DNA from: an uncultured Bacteroidales bacterium | GTDB lineage: Bacteria; Bacteroidota; Bacteroidia; Bacteroidales; WCHB1-69 | Assembly (NCBI GenBank): GCA_946413585.1 | Contig: CAMKLG010000018.1 | Coordinates: 1 to 49,881, forward strand | Direction: 5' to 3' | Length of the DNA: 49,881 nt | Part shown: in pieces, positions 42,110-49,881 of the stretch | Numbering within the stretch: the first letter of the stretch is position 1 | Layout of the letters: each line of letters starts with the position of its first letter | Notes under the pieces: model-generated | Databases searched by the model: none | The model's input: only the letters and a program-made list of their open reading frames with translations | What the model was told of the DNA's origin: nothing | Made by a program: the position numbers and the translations under genes

Positions 42110-42222
42110 TTCACCTTAAACTTTAACCCTTAAACTCTAACCCTTAAACTCAATCCCATAAACTCTAATCCCTAACCCATAAACTTTAACCCCTTAACTC
42201 TAAACCCTCAACCCTCAACAAA
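42110..42222. repeat. Low-complexity tract of degenerate TTAACCC/TAAACTC units
   Basis: Units such as CTTTAACCCTTAAACTC repeat with variation to within 4 bp of the start codon at 42226. This is the complement of the G-rich tracts at 1-190 and 41847-41880, so on this strand the mRNA leader would be C-rich and G-poor. The resemblance to telomeric CCCTAAA is coincidental in a bacterium. Confidence 0.8.
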
Positions 42223-42225
42223 ATA

Positions 42226-43920
42226 ATGGATATAACCAGCGTACTAATCGCAATTTTGACCTTGATGGCGGGCATCGGTGTTTTTCTGGTGGCCTGCCAG
42301 ATGATGAGTAGCAACCTTGAGTCCGCGAGCAGCCGACGGCTGCGACGGTTGTTTGCGAAAACCGGTAACAACAAATGGGTAGGTGTCGGTATCGGTCTTT
42401 TGGGCACGGCGGCCATCCAAAGCAGCGGTGCTGTCACCGTGATGGTAATCGGTTTCGTGAACGTGGGCATCATGAGCCTCACGCAGGCGGCCACCATTAT
42501 CTACGGTTCCAATATAGGTACTACGGTGACTGCGCAATTGGTTGCCCTCGGTATGTTTGGTAACGGCGGCATCTCCACCACCATCATCTTTGCCGCATTT
42601 GCGGGTATCGGTGCCTTTATCTCTTTGTTCTCCAAAACCGACAAAGGAAAGCAGACCGGCGGAATCCTCACGGGGTTCGGTATGCTGTTTGTTGGTTTAA
42701 GTATGATGGCATCGGCCATGGACGATTTTGCGGCCCTTCCTGAGATTAAAACCATGCTGGCCAGTGTCAGCAATCCAATATTGTTAGTCATTGTCGGCGC
42801 TTTGCTTACCGCTATCATCCAGTCGTCGTCCGTCATGACCTCCATTGCCATCACCATGGTGGTCACCGGACTGATCAACCTTTCCCAGGGTATTTACCTT
42901 ACCATGGGCTCTAACATCGGTTCCTGTGTGGTGGCCATGATTGCGGGTATTACGAGCGGCGCGAACGCTAAACGTACCGCGCTGATACACCTTATCTTCA
43001 ACGTGATGGGTGTGGTGATATTCATGTTGCTGGCTTTGGTTTTGCGCATTACGACGGCTGGTGCCTGGAGCTACGGTACTCTCTTCGAACGTTGGTTCCC
43101 GAGTGCTCCTCAGCTGCAACTCGCCATGTTCCATACTTTCTTTAATGTATGTACCATGATGATTGCGCTGCCATTGACCAATGTGTTGGTGAATGTGGCC
43201 TGTCGTATGGTTCCCGAGAAAGAAGAACAAGAATCTGGTCCTCGGTTGCAATACCTTGACCCTTCCATGTTGAGTACGCCGGCAGTGGCTGCCCGTCAGC
43301 TGAAAACTGAAATCGAAAACATGGCGGAGCTGGCTATCACCAATTTCCGCCGTTCCGTCAAAGTGATTACCACAATGGATTATTCTGAAATTGAGGAGTT
43401 CCGAAAGACGGAGCAACGACTTAACTTTTTGAATCAAGAGTTGTTGCGCTATGCGGTGGCGTTGTCTGAGAGCAATTTGAGCAACTACGACCAACGTTAC
43501 ATCAGCTCCACTATCCGAACGGTCAGCGACTTGGAACGTGTGGGTGACTATGCTGAGAATATTGTCGAGTATGCCGATTCCCTGCGTGAGCAAGAGGCCA
43601 CATTCTCCAAAGATGCGGTGAAGGAGATTTTACAGATGGAGGAGTTGGTGAACAAACTTTACGCTGAGGTTATGCAAGCCTATCATAACAAGGATTTGCA
43701 GGCATTGGGTCGCGCTAATGTCATTGAAGAACAGATAGATGACCTGACCGTTGAGATGGAACGCAATCACATCCAGCGTTTGACGGACGGTTCGTGTAGC
43801 CCGGCGGTCGGCTCCGAATACCTCTCCTTGGCACAAAACTCCGAGCGTGTCGGTGACCACCTGATCAACGTCGGCAAAACCATTAAGGACCTGGTGCCGG
43901 TGAAGACATCTGGGTTTTAG
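42226..43920 (+). CDS. Na+/phosphate cotransporter (NptA/PitA-unlike Na/Pi family) with PhoU-like C-terminus
   Basis: 564 residues. Imports phosphate with Na+. About eight membrane segments in the first ~330 residues contain the two inverted signature repeats: AAIQSSGAVTVMVIGFVNVG with GSNIGTTVTAQ, and AIIQSSSVMTSIAITMVVTG with GSNIGSCVVAMIAG (the QSS motifs bind Na/Pi). Residues ~345-560 are helical and PhoU-like (LRYAVALSESNLSNYDQRYI; ERVGDYAENIVEYADSLRE; SERVGDHLINVGKTIKDL), a common regulatory fusion. The following gene starts 44 bp later from a GTG. Confidence 0.9.
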   Translation: MDITSVLIAILTLMAGIGVFLVACQMMSSNLESASSRRLRRLFAKTGNNKWVGVGIGLLGTAAIQSSGAVTVMVIGFVNVGIMSLTQAATIIYGSNIGTTVTAQLVALGMFGNGGISTTIIFAAFAGIGAFISLFSKTDKGKQTGGILTGFGMLFVGLSMMASAMDDFAALPEIKTMLASVSNPILLVIVGALLTAIIQSSSVMTSIAITMVVTGLINLSQGIYLTMGSNIGSCVVAMIAGITSGANAKRTALIHLIFNVMGVVIFMLLALVLRITTAGAWSYGTLFERWFPSAPQLQLAMFHTFFNVCTMMIALPLTNVLVNVACRMVPEKEEQESGPRLQYLDPSMLSTPAVAARQLKTEIENMAELAITNFRRSVKVITTMDYSEIEEFRKTEQRLNFLNQELLRYAVALSESNLSNYDQRYISSTIRTVSDLERVGDYAENIVEYADSLREQEATFSKDAVKEILQMEELVNKLYAEVMQAYHNKDLQALGRANVIEEQIDDLTVEMERNHIQRLTDGSCSPAVGSEYLSLAQNSERVGDHLINVGKTIKDLVPVKTSGF

Positions 43921-43964
43921 GGTTGAGGGAGTAGTGAATAGCCAGTATTATTAGAAATAATCCA

Positions 43965-44612
43965 GTGAAAAAGATAATCGTAGTATTGATAACCACCCTT
44001 TTAGCGGTTGGGTTGCATGCGCAGGAGGAGAAAAATGCGCTTTCGAAGTTTTATGGTGGTGTGCGGGTCGGATTCACGGCCACGCAGATTTCTGGTGATG
44101 ATCTGTCGGGATTCCATCAACTTGGAGGAACTGCTGGCCTTTTCGTCAACCATGCTGTCAATCCATCAGGCAGGCTGAAACTGCAGCTGGAGCTGAATTT
44201 CACCATGAAAGGCAGTCATTCTAAAACGCCAAAGAATCAGGTGGCCGACAATTTTTATTCGTTGCGTCTCGGATATGTGGAAATGCCTCTGATGCTGATT
44301 TGGACGGCTGGAAAGTGGCAACTGTGGGGACAGCAATTCCAGTTTGATTTGGAAATCGGCCCCTGCTTCGGAGTGAATGTTTTCACTAGCGAGCGCGAGG
44401 CCAATGGTCCCATCGTTGGGCGACCGCCGTTCCGCTGGTACGAGTTTTCCGGCATTGCGGGAATCACACTCAACATCGCGGAACACCATAGCGTAAACTT
44501 CCGTTATAGTAATTCGATTATTCCCGTGCGTATTCCCACATGGGTGTATGACCGAGTTGTCTATAAACAGTTCAACTCAGTGATGACTTTTAGCTATTGC
44601 TATCAGTTTTGA
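43965..44612 (+). CDS. PorT-family-like outer-membrane beta-barrel protein
   Basis: 215 residues from a GTG at 43965, chosen because it gives a regular signal peptide (MKKIIVVLITTLLAVGLHAQ). Beta-barrel features: FYGGVRVGFTATQISG, LGGTAGLFVNHAV, LRLGYVEMPLMLIW, FDLEIGPCFGVNVF, ending in FSYCYQF with terminal Phe. The opening (GGVRVGF...GFHQLGGTAGL) fits the PorT-like/OMP_b-brl_2 family. Function unknown. It is convergent with the next gene, with only 22 bp between them. Confidence 0.8.
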   Translation: MKKIIVVLITTLLAVGLHAQEEKNALSKFYGGVRVGFTATQISGDDLSGFHQLGGTAGLFVNHAVNPSGRLKLQLELNFTMKGSHSKTPKNQVADNFYSLRLGYVEMPLMLIWTAGKWQLWGQQFQFDLEIGPCFGVNVFTSEREANGPIVGRPPFRWYEFSGIAGITLNIAEHHSVNFRYSNSIIPVRIPTWVYDRVVYKQFNSVMTFSYCYQF

Positions 44613-44634
44613 GTGAAATTTTCACGCTCAGTTC

Positions 44635-46296
44635 TTAATTCGTAATAGTAAACGTTTCTTCGCTATCCCAATAGGCGCGGATGGAAATGCCGTGTGGGAA
44701 ATTGTACGCCTTCTCGGGCTGACGTTTCGTGGAGTAATCGCCAGGATCCCAACGACCGTTTTTGTTTTCATCACAGAACACGCTCACTTGATAGGTCTTG
44801 GGCGCGAGAAATGAGTATGTTATTGTCTCTGATGAGGTCAGGACGTTCTCTTGAATGACTTTGTTCCCTTCCAGTAGGGTGGCGATGTAGGTTTTCCCAT
44901 CTTCGGGAAGTTCATAATGCATGATGAGTGTGCCGTAATCCTTGATAGATTTGGTGGAAAATTGTACCTTGAGTGTGTCGTGGGTGATCTGATGGTATCC
45001 GTAAAAGAGCGAGTCGGGAATCATGACCGAATAGGTTTTTTTCTCTAAATAGGTCATGGGTAACGGCAATTCCGTCAGGAAAGTGTCTGGTACCGCATAA
45101 CGATAGATGGTAGTGTCTTTCGTGTCCTGCTGTTTAGAAAACACATAAACATCGAAGGAGTCGCGGGGTTGGATGGGGTAAGGAAACCGTAATGTGAGCG
45201 GTTTGTGATATTCGCCGGCATTCAAAAAAGAGACCGCCATCTTCGGGGTTGGCTTCGTGCGTCCGCGTCCGCTGGTCTGCTTTTCCTTGAATGGGACCAA
45301 CCATACCGTATCGTAAAGGCCGTCAGCGTTCAGATAGTAGAGAACGCTGTCAGTAACGGGTGTTTTCATGAACCATGTGATAGTGTCGCGTGTGGCGTTT
45401 ATTCGTTGGAAATACTCGGGAGCATTCGGCGAAGGCTTTACGATGAAATCGGTTACGCCGTGTTTGTAGGGGAATTGGTAGATTCCAAGAGCCGGATTGA
45501 GGTAGTGCAACAATTTCTGTGTGGTATCTTCCTTGATGAAAGAGTAGAGGGTTAACAGTGGCTGGATGGCTTTCAGAGAATCGGCTGCGGTGTCGGGAAT
45601 TGATGGATAAGAAGTCACCGTTTCCGACAGAAAGGCGATTTCTTCATTGGGTAAATTGTATTTGAAATCGGAATTTATATCCTTGAGAGCGAATATCTTA
45701 TATTTCCCTTTGTTGATATTTTGGAAGAGAAAGCTGCCGTCACTTTGTGTTTTTGTGACGTAGTCGGGAATGGTAGTTAGAGGCAGAGAATCCTCAAAGT
45801 TTTTGTAGAGCATGATAAACAGGTCGGCGATTGGTTCCAACGTTCTGGCTGACAGTATATTACCTCGAATCATATAGCTATCGAGACTGTCTCCGGTAGA
45901 GAAGCTGTACTGGAAAAGGCTCAGTGGATTTCCTTCACGGTAGTCTTTGAGACAGTTGGCGAAGACCATGTTGTAGGTTGTGTTCGTATGCAAGGTGTCC
46001 TTGAACGTGATAACCAAAGACTTACCCTTGATGGTATAGTTTGGCTTGATGTTCATCGGCGGTGATATCAGCACGTTTTCATTAGGATTGTTCAACGTGA
46101 CGTATTCGTCGAAATAGATTCGGATTTGTCGTTCGTTGAAGTGGACGGTTTGATTTTCAGGTGTTACTTTCACGATTTTCGGTGGCGTGGTGTCTTTCGG
46201 TCCACCTGTCGGGGTGACAATCTTCGCACACCCCGACACTAGAATGCTGGCCGCCATGACGAGCAAAAGGGTAATATGTTTGATTGTTAAATGCAT
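44635..46296 (-). CDS. Ig-like (Big_5) domain lipoprotein
   Basis: 553 residues. MHLTIKHITLLLVMAASILVSGC gives a lipobox (VSGC, Cys23). DTTPPKIVKVTPENQTVHFNERQIRIYFDEYV (split here: DTTPPKIVKV, then FNERQIRIYFDEYV) opens a Big_5/SbsA-type Ig-like domain at ~35-135. A second, carboxypeptidase-regulatory-like part (MIRGNILSARTLEPIADLFI, SDGSFLFQNINKGKYKIFAL) follows at ~145-215; the rest is beta-rich with no motif and closes with an FCDENKNGRWDPGDY calcium-loop-like segment. Common in Bacteroidetes envelopes; role unknown. Confidence 0.85.
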   Translation of the reverse strand: MHLTIKHITLLLVMAASILVSGCAKIVTPTGGPKDTTPPKIVKVTPENQTVHFNERQIRIYFDEYVTLNNPNENVLISPPMNIKPNYTIKGKSLVITFKDTLHTNTTYNMVFANCLKDYREGNPLSLFQYSFSTGDSLDSYMIRGNILSARTLEPIADLFIMLYKNFEDSLPLTTIPDYVTKTQSDGSFLFQNINKGKYKIFALKDINSDFKYNLPNEEIAFLSETVTSYPSIPDTAADSLKAIQPLLTLYSFIKEDTTQKLLHYLNPALGIYQFPYKHGVTDFIVKPSPNAPEYFQRINATRDTITWFMKTPVTDSVLYYLNADGLYDTVWLVPFKEKQTSGRGRTKPTPKMAVSFLNAGEYHKPLTLRFPYPIQPRDSFDVYVFSKQQDTKDTTIYRYAVPDTFLTELPLPMTYLEKKTYSVMIPDSLFYGYHQITHDTLKVQFSTKSIKDYGTLIMHYELPEDGKTYIATLLEGNKVIQENVLTSSETITYSFLAPKTYQVSVFCDENKNGRWDPGDYSTKRQPEKAYNFPHGISIRAYWDSEETFTITN

Positions 46297-46410
46297 GCGG
46301 AAGTATTGACGTTGAACTTTGATTTTTGACTATAACATGGGGGTAAAGATAGACATAGACGATGGGCTGTTGGCTACTCCCTATTCCCTACTCTCTTTTC
46401 CCTTTTTCCC

Positions 46411-46842
46411 TCACTGTTCCACATTATTTTTACTGTAGTAGTTCAAGTCCACGCGTTCGGTCCAGCCTTGCATTTGCCAGAATTTGTTGCCGATTTCGTT
46501 GTTTTTCAGTACTAAGAGGCCGTTTTTCTTGATACCTTCGGCTTCTATGGCATGATAGACGTATCCGAGGAGGGCTTTGCCGATGCCTTGTTGACGAAGG
46601 TCTTTGCGCACCACGGTGTGGTAAATGTAAGCGCGGCGACCGTCCATTCCGCACATGATCACGCCCACGATTTCGCCGTCCATCACTGCCACGAAATTCG
46701 AGGTCGGATTCTTCTTCAGGAACTTGGCGATGCCCTCTTTCGAGTCGTCATAGCCACGCAATGCCATTCCTTCCGTGATGGACCATAACGCATATACTTG
46801 TTCGTAATCTTCGATTGTCATCAATCTGATTTGATATTCCAT
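46411..46842 (-). CDS. GNAT family N-acetyltransferase
   Basis: 143 residues. MEYQIRLMTIEDYEQVYALW and VVRKDLRQQGIGKALLGYVYHA (the acetyl-CoA loop, Q-x-x-G-x-G/A) define the fold; NEIGNKFWQMQGWTERVDLNYY is the usual C-terminal part. Substrate unknown. It follows the 46881 gene by 38 bp and may share its transcript. Confidence 0.88.
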   Translation of the reverse strand: MEYQIRLMTIEDYEQVYALWSITEGMALRGYDDSKEGIAKFLKKNPTSNFVAVMDGEIVGVIMCGMDGRRAYIYHTVVRKDLRQQGIGKALLGYVYHAIEAEGIKKNGLLVLKNNEIGNKFWQMQGWTERVDLNYYSKNNVEQ

Positions 46843-46880
46843 TGCTTTAATTGCTTGGTTAATAATGAATTGTCTGTGAA

Positions 46881-47672
46881 TTAAAACGGGATGAATCCGA
46901 TGCCTATTTTGATACTTGCGCAGTAGGCACTGAGAATGCGAGTGCGTGCGTAGTCGTCGTAGTGGGCATCGATGCCACCGCCGTTGACGTCAAATTCTTT
47001 TTTCATGGTCTTGAAAGGTACTTTGTATCCGCCGAAAGTAGTACCTATGCTTGCGCCTAAGTTCAGCTTTAACCGATTAAACACTACGAGATCGTAGCCG
47101 TATTCAAATTTCATGCCGAAAAGTGTGCCTTTGTTCTCGAGAATTTCTGCCGTTGACTCCTGTGTGGTGGATAGGATGCCAAGGCGTATTCCTTCCCTGT
47201 CCATCTTGTAGTGATAGAAGAAGCCGTCGAGTTGGAGCTTGATGTAGTGGCCGAGCGGTGCGAAGCGGTCGCCGAGATATTGCTTGTAGTAGGCGTTGAA
47301 GCCGTGTGCGATGATGTTGCCGTAAAGTTCGGCTTCGCGCCAGTCGGTGTATCCATAATAATTATGCTCTATCCGAAGGCGGCTGTCACTGCCTTTGAAT
47401 GGGGAGTTGTAATAGTCATAGCCCACACCAACGGTGCCCTTTTCCCAAACTATCAGTTCAATGTTGGGCGAGAGAAAGTAGTTGAGCCCCATATACCTTT
47501 TCATAGCGTCGCTGACATCCCAGCCAGAACTCACAGGGTTAGGATTGATCCACGCTGGCGAAAAGAAACCTTCCATATTCAGAATGACATGGTTGCCCAG
47601 GAAGTTGTACATCTGGGCGTTGGCCGTTGACAGGCTTATGGTGATGATGATTGTTGTTATTATCTTTTTCAT
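46881..47672 (-). CDS. Predicted outer-membrane beta-barrel protein (hypothetical)
   Basis: 263 residues with signal peptide MKKIITTIIITISLSTANAQ. The mature part is strand-rich (TVGVGYDYYNSPF; YGYTDWREAELYGNIIAHGF; YIKLQLDGFFYHYKM; LGASIGTTFGGYKV) and ends in IKIGIGFIPF with the terminal Phe expected of BAM substrates. Unrecognised otherwise. Confidence 0.75.
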   Translation of the reverse strand: MKKIITTIIITISLSTANAQMYNFLGNHVILNMEGFFSPAWINPNPVSSGWDVSDAMKRYMGLNYFLSPNIELIVWEKGTVGVGYDYYNSPFKGSDSRLRIEHNYYGYTDWREAELYGNIIAHGFNAYYKQYLGDRFAPLGHYIKLQLDGFFYHYKMDREGIRLGILSTTQESTAEILENKGTLFGMKFEYGYDLVVFNRLKLNLGASIGTTFGGYKVPFKTMKKEFDVNGGGIDAHYDDYARTRILSAYCASIKIGIGFIPF

Positions 47673-47725
47673 ATTCTTCTTTGTTATATTTTAGGTCTCG
47701 CTTCGCTCACCCTATCCTCATATAT

Positions 47726-47784
47726 CCTAGGGCTCGCTACGCTCACCCTAGGCTAACATAGGTCGGGCTTTCAGCCCTTTTTGG
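47726..47784. repeat. 59-bp double-hairpin element, copy 2
   Basis: 58 of 59 bases identical to the copy at 38543-38601. A partial relative lies just upstream (47697-47714, TCGCTTCGCTCACCCTA). It ends 34 bp before the stop codon of the M48 gene and is followed by two TTTTTCATCG-like units. The 47673-47818 gap holds nothing else. Confidence 0.85.
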
Positions 47785-47818
47785 TATTCATCGTTTTTCA
47801 TCGATACGTCACCGTCCT

Positions 47819-49881
47819 TCATTGCTTCACATACTTCTCCATCATCCGATAAACATACCCGTTGATGTAGGCTTTTCGCATCACTTCGGAGTTGCTGTAG
47901 TGACCGGAGGATTCTACAGTGCCGTCGATGATGTCGATGACGCGGAAGTTGACATCGAAATCATACTGGCGGAGACACAACACGGTGATTACAACGGGAA
48001 TAGAGTAGGGAAATGCTGGCATGAGCCACGGAAGAGTGAGTTTGTTGCCGAAGAAACTGCGCCCTGGTGAGTCTGTCACGGTGACGAAGCAGAGCTTGCG
48101 GCTGCCCAGTGCGGCGGCGATTTCGTCCAAATATTCGGAGGTGTGGTAGCGCATGTCCAAGGCTCCGGCGTTGGCGAAATCTTGGTACCATTGGTTGATT
48201 TTCACAAAACTGTTATACTGCTCGGTTTCGGGATGCTTGAAGTCCATTTGAAGGGTGACGGGAGTGATATGGGCACGTTTTGCGGCGCGACACATCAGCT
48301 TTTGTAGCTGTTCGGCGTTGCGTTGGTCGGCAGCTTGGCTCTTGATGTTTCCGTTGTCGCTGTAAATATGATAGATTGGCATGGCGATGAGTACCGATTT
48401 CTCGTTTCCGATGTGCCCGTCGGAGACGGCTTCTAACACAGCCTGCGTCTCACCGTTCACCACCGCCATGTTGACCCAACTCTTGAACAGAGAATCTCTG
48501 TGAATATCGACCAGCATATAGTTGACTGTCTTGAATTTAGGGTCGGGGAGCACTTTTACGCTCATGTTTTGCTGTTTGATGCGGTCGTATTTGGAACCCG
48601 TTTGCAGGGTGGTGTCTCCATCTGTCTGCGCAATCTCTTCCAAAGAAGTTCCTTGCGGATAGTCACAGAAGTCAATGTAGCGCATTTTGTTCTTCACGAA
48701 AATGTCGGTGATGAGATCTTTGACCACACTTTGCAGATACTCGTCGTCAGGGTGTTTTTGCATCGTTGTCCATGCCTTGCGCAAGGCCAACACGGCATAT
48801 TCATTGCGATTCATCTTGGACATCAGGTAGTTGACCTGCTGTTGTTCGCCTTCCACCTCTTTGTAGGGCTCCATCATCACGTTCGTTTTGCCTTGCCCTT
48901 TGTGTTTCGAAGCACCGTAATATGCCGTCACCATGGCTCTGTCGAGGTACGCATTGTTGGGGAAAGAGTGTTGCAATACATACACGTTGTAGATAGCTTT
49001 GTCGTAGTCGTGGTTGATGAGATATCGCTCGATGCAGGAGAAGCGGGCGGCGTTTCTTAAGCGCGTAAACTGTTCTTCAGGTTGCACAAACATTTTGCGT
49101 CCTTCGTTGGAAAAGCTTTGTACCACGCCTTTAGCTAAAGTCCTCCGTTTTTCGATATTGGGGTGGGAGAGCAGCGTGTCCATCATGTTGGAGCGGTCGG
49201 GGATGTTTGAGACTGTCTTCAAGAAATAGTTGTCAGGGAAATGGTAGAAATCGGCCTCCACTTCGGAATGTTGGAAGGGAATTTCATCAAACGGCAGGTC
49301 GGAATAAAGCAATACGTCAAATATCCCATCAATGATGTCGTAGCTGTATGGTGTGTCTTTGAAAAATTTCGTCAAACCGACCTGGTCGGCGGTAAATTCC
49401 TGTTCTCTAGAGTATTGGCGGTTTCGCATGTATCGGCGCACAGCGTCTTTGTCGTTGCTTTTCGAGTTGTCGTCCTTGCCATGGTGCTCACTGTAATGTG
49501 CGATTTCATGCGCCAGCACGAAGGCAAGTTCCGCCTCGTTGGTTACCTGCGCCAGCATCCCCATGGTTACCAAAATAGTGCCGTCGGGCATTGAGTAAGC
49601 GTTCACGATGGGCGTTTGCAAGATATATACGTGGATATCCTGCTGGAGTTGTGGGTAATTTGCCAACAGTTTCTCTTTGATGTTGTCGAGGTATTGGTTC
49701 ATCTCGCTACCGTAGAGGATCTTACCCTGCTGAAGCATGGCGATGAGGAACGGATTGTATGTCTTGGCTGACTTTGGGGTGTTGGCAGCATTTTTCAGGT
49801 CGGCCGGGAAATTGCCCTGCGACTCAATCGGCGCGTAGTTGTTGACCGAGAGCTGCGGCTGTGCGAAAGTGGTCAGTGCAA
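47819..49881 (-). CDS. M48 family metallopeptidase (5' end beyond the window)
   Basis: At least 687 residues; the frame is open to the window edge. An internal Met at 49738 is not the start: codons upstream read ALTTFAQPQLSVNNYAP, the end of a signal peptide, so only ~15-25 residues are missing. Zn site: FVLAHEIAHYSEHHG (HExxH) and SREQEFTADQVGL (third-ligand Glu/Asp), as in M48 peptidases of the BepA/LoiP kind. The protein continues ~450 residues with helical, TPR-like stretches (YDKAIYNVYVLQHSFPNNAYLDRAM) and a C-terminal region of unknown fold. Probably a periplasmic quality-control protease; that role is inferred. Confidence 0.85.
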   Translation of the reverse strand, partial: ALTTFAQPQLSVNNYAPIESQGNFPADLKNAANTPKSAKTYNPFLIAMLQQGKILYGSEMNQYLDNIKEKLLANYPQLQQDIHVYILQTPIVNAYSMPDGTILVTMGMLAQVTNEAELAFVLAHEIAHYSEHHGKDDNSKSNDKDAVRRYMRNRQYSREQEFTADQVGLTKFFKDTPYSYDIIDGIFDVLLYSDLPFDEIPFQHSEVEADFYHFPDNYFLKTVSNIPDRSNMMDTLLSHPNIEKRRTLAKGVVQSFSNEGRKMFVQPEEQFTRLRNAARFSCIERYLINHDYDKAIYNVYVLQHSFPNNAYLDRAMVTAYYGASKHKGQGKTNVMMEPYKEVEGEQQQVNYLMSKMNRNEYAVLALRKAWTTMQKHPDDEYLQSVVKDLITDIFVKNKMRYIDFCDYPQGTSLEEIAQTDGDTTLQTGSKYDRIKQQNMSVKVLPDPKFKTVNYMLVDIHRDSLFKSWVNMAVVNGETQAVLEAVSDGHIGNEKSVLIAMPIYHIYSDNGNIKSQAADQRNAEQLQKLMCRAAKRAHITPVTLQMDFKHPETEQYNSFVKINQWYQDFANAGALDMRYHTSEYLDEIAAALGSRKLCFVTVTDSPGRSFFGNKLTLPWLMPAFPYSIPVVITVLCLRQYDFDVNFRVIDIIDGTVESSGHYSNSEVMRKAYINGYVYRMMEKYVKQ

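Noticed and set aside
42110..42222. Telomere-like CCCTAAA repeat as a replicon end
   Set aside because: The units are degenerate, internal to the window and found at several other gaps; linear replicon ends are not expected in Bacteroidetes.

Overview
The window reads as chromosomal DNA of a member of the Bacteroidetes, most likely order Bacteroidales. Three signals support this: start-proximal promoters of the TAnnTTTG type used by the Bacteroidetes primary sigma factor, a surface protein ending in a type IX secretion (T9SS) sorting domain, and an S46 dipeptidyl-peptidase of the DPP11 kind. The set of catabolic genes (DPP11, an M49-like metallopeptidase, threonine dehydrogenase, 3,5-diaminohexanoate dehydrogenase and a four-subunit 2-oxoacid:ferredoxin oxidoreductase) suggests a strict anaerobe that lives on peptides and amino acids. 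That lifestyle is inferred. The species cannot be named from the sequence.

Layout. 1-458 is a G-rich low-complexity tract and a 28-bp palindrome. 459-4079 holds DPP11 and a PlsC-like acyltransferase. 4080-5263 is an island with a RAYT (REP-associated Y1/HUH) transposase between several copies of its palindromic repeats. 5264-15867 is a tight minus-strand run of eight genes, all exported, that includes a 1366-residue T9SS-sorted adhesin-like protein; a ninth secreted protein (16003-17115) lies just upstream with its own promoter. 17222-18887 holds a small HTH regulator behind a structured, terminator-ended leader, and a PIN-domain toxin-antitoxin pair. 18965-23293 holds threonine dehydrogenase, tRNA-Pro(GGG) and the korDABC operon. 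23435-31937 holds a giant alpha-2-macroglobulin-like protein, miaA, a PRiA4_ORF3 protein and yebC. 32218-37799 holds kdd, an M49-like lipoprotein peptidase, recF, tRNA-Pro(TGG), tRNA-Arg(TCT) and prs. 37866-41848 holds a TPR lipoprotein, def, ruvX, glnS and a small repeat protein. 42226-49881 holds a Na/Pi cotransporter with a PhoU-like tail, two outer-membrane barrels, an Ig-like lipoprotein, a GNAT enzyme and an M48 peptidase cut by the window edge.

How the parts fit. Peptidases release dipeptides; threonine and lysine-derived intermediates are oxidised or deaminated; the ferredoxin-linked oxidoreductase turns 2-oxoacids into acyl-CoA. The eight-gene run looks like one surface assembly: a T9SS cargo plus four predicted barrel proteins, a propeller-like protein, a cysteine-containing secreted protein and a lipoprotein. 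None of these except the cargo has a family I can name with confidence, so this is the best candidate for an undescribed system here.

Between genes the window is unusually rich in small repeats: at least three dispersed palindromic families (RAYT-linked REP-like elements; 28-bp GTAGAGAC palindromes with compensating core changes; a 59-bp double hairpin) and several degenerate GGGTTTA/GGGTTGA-type tracts.
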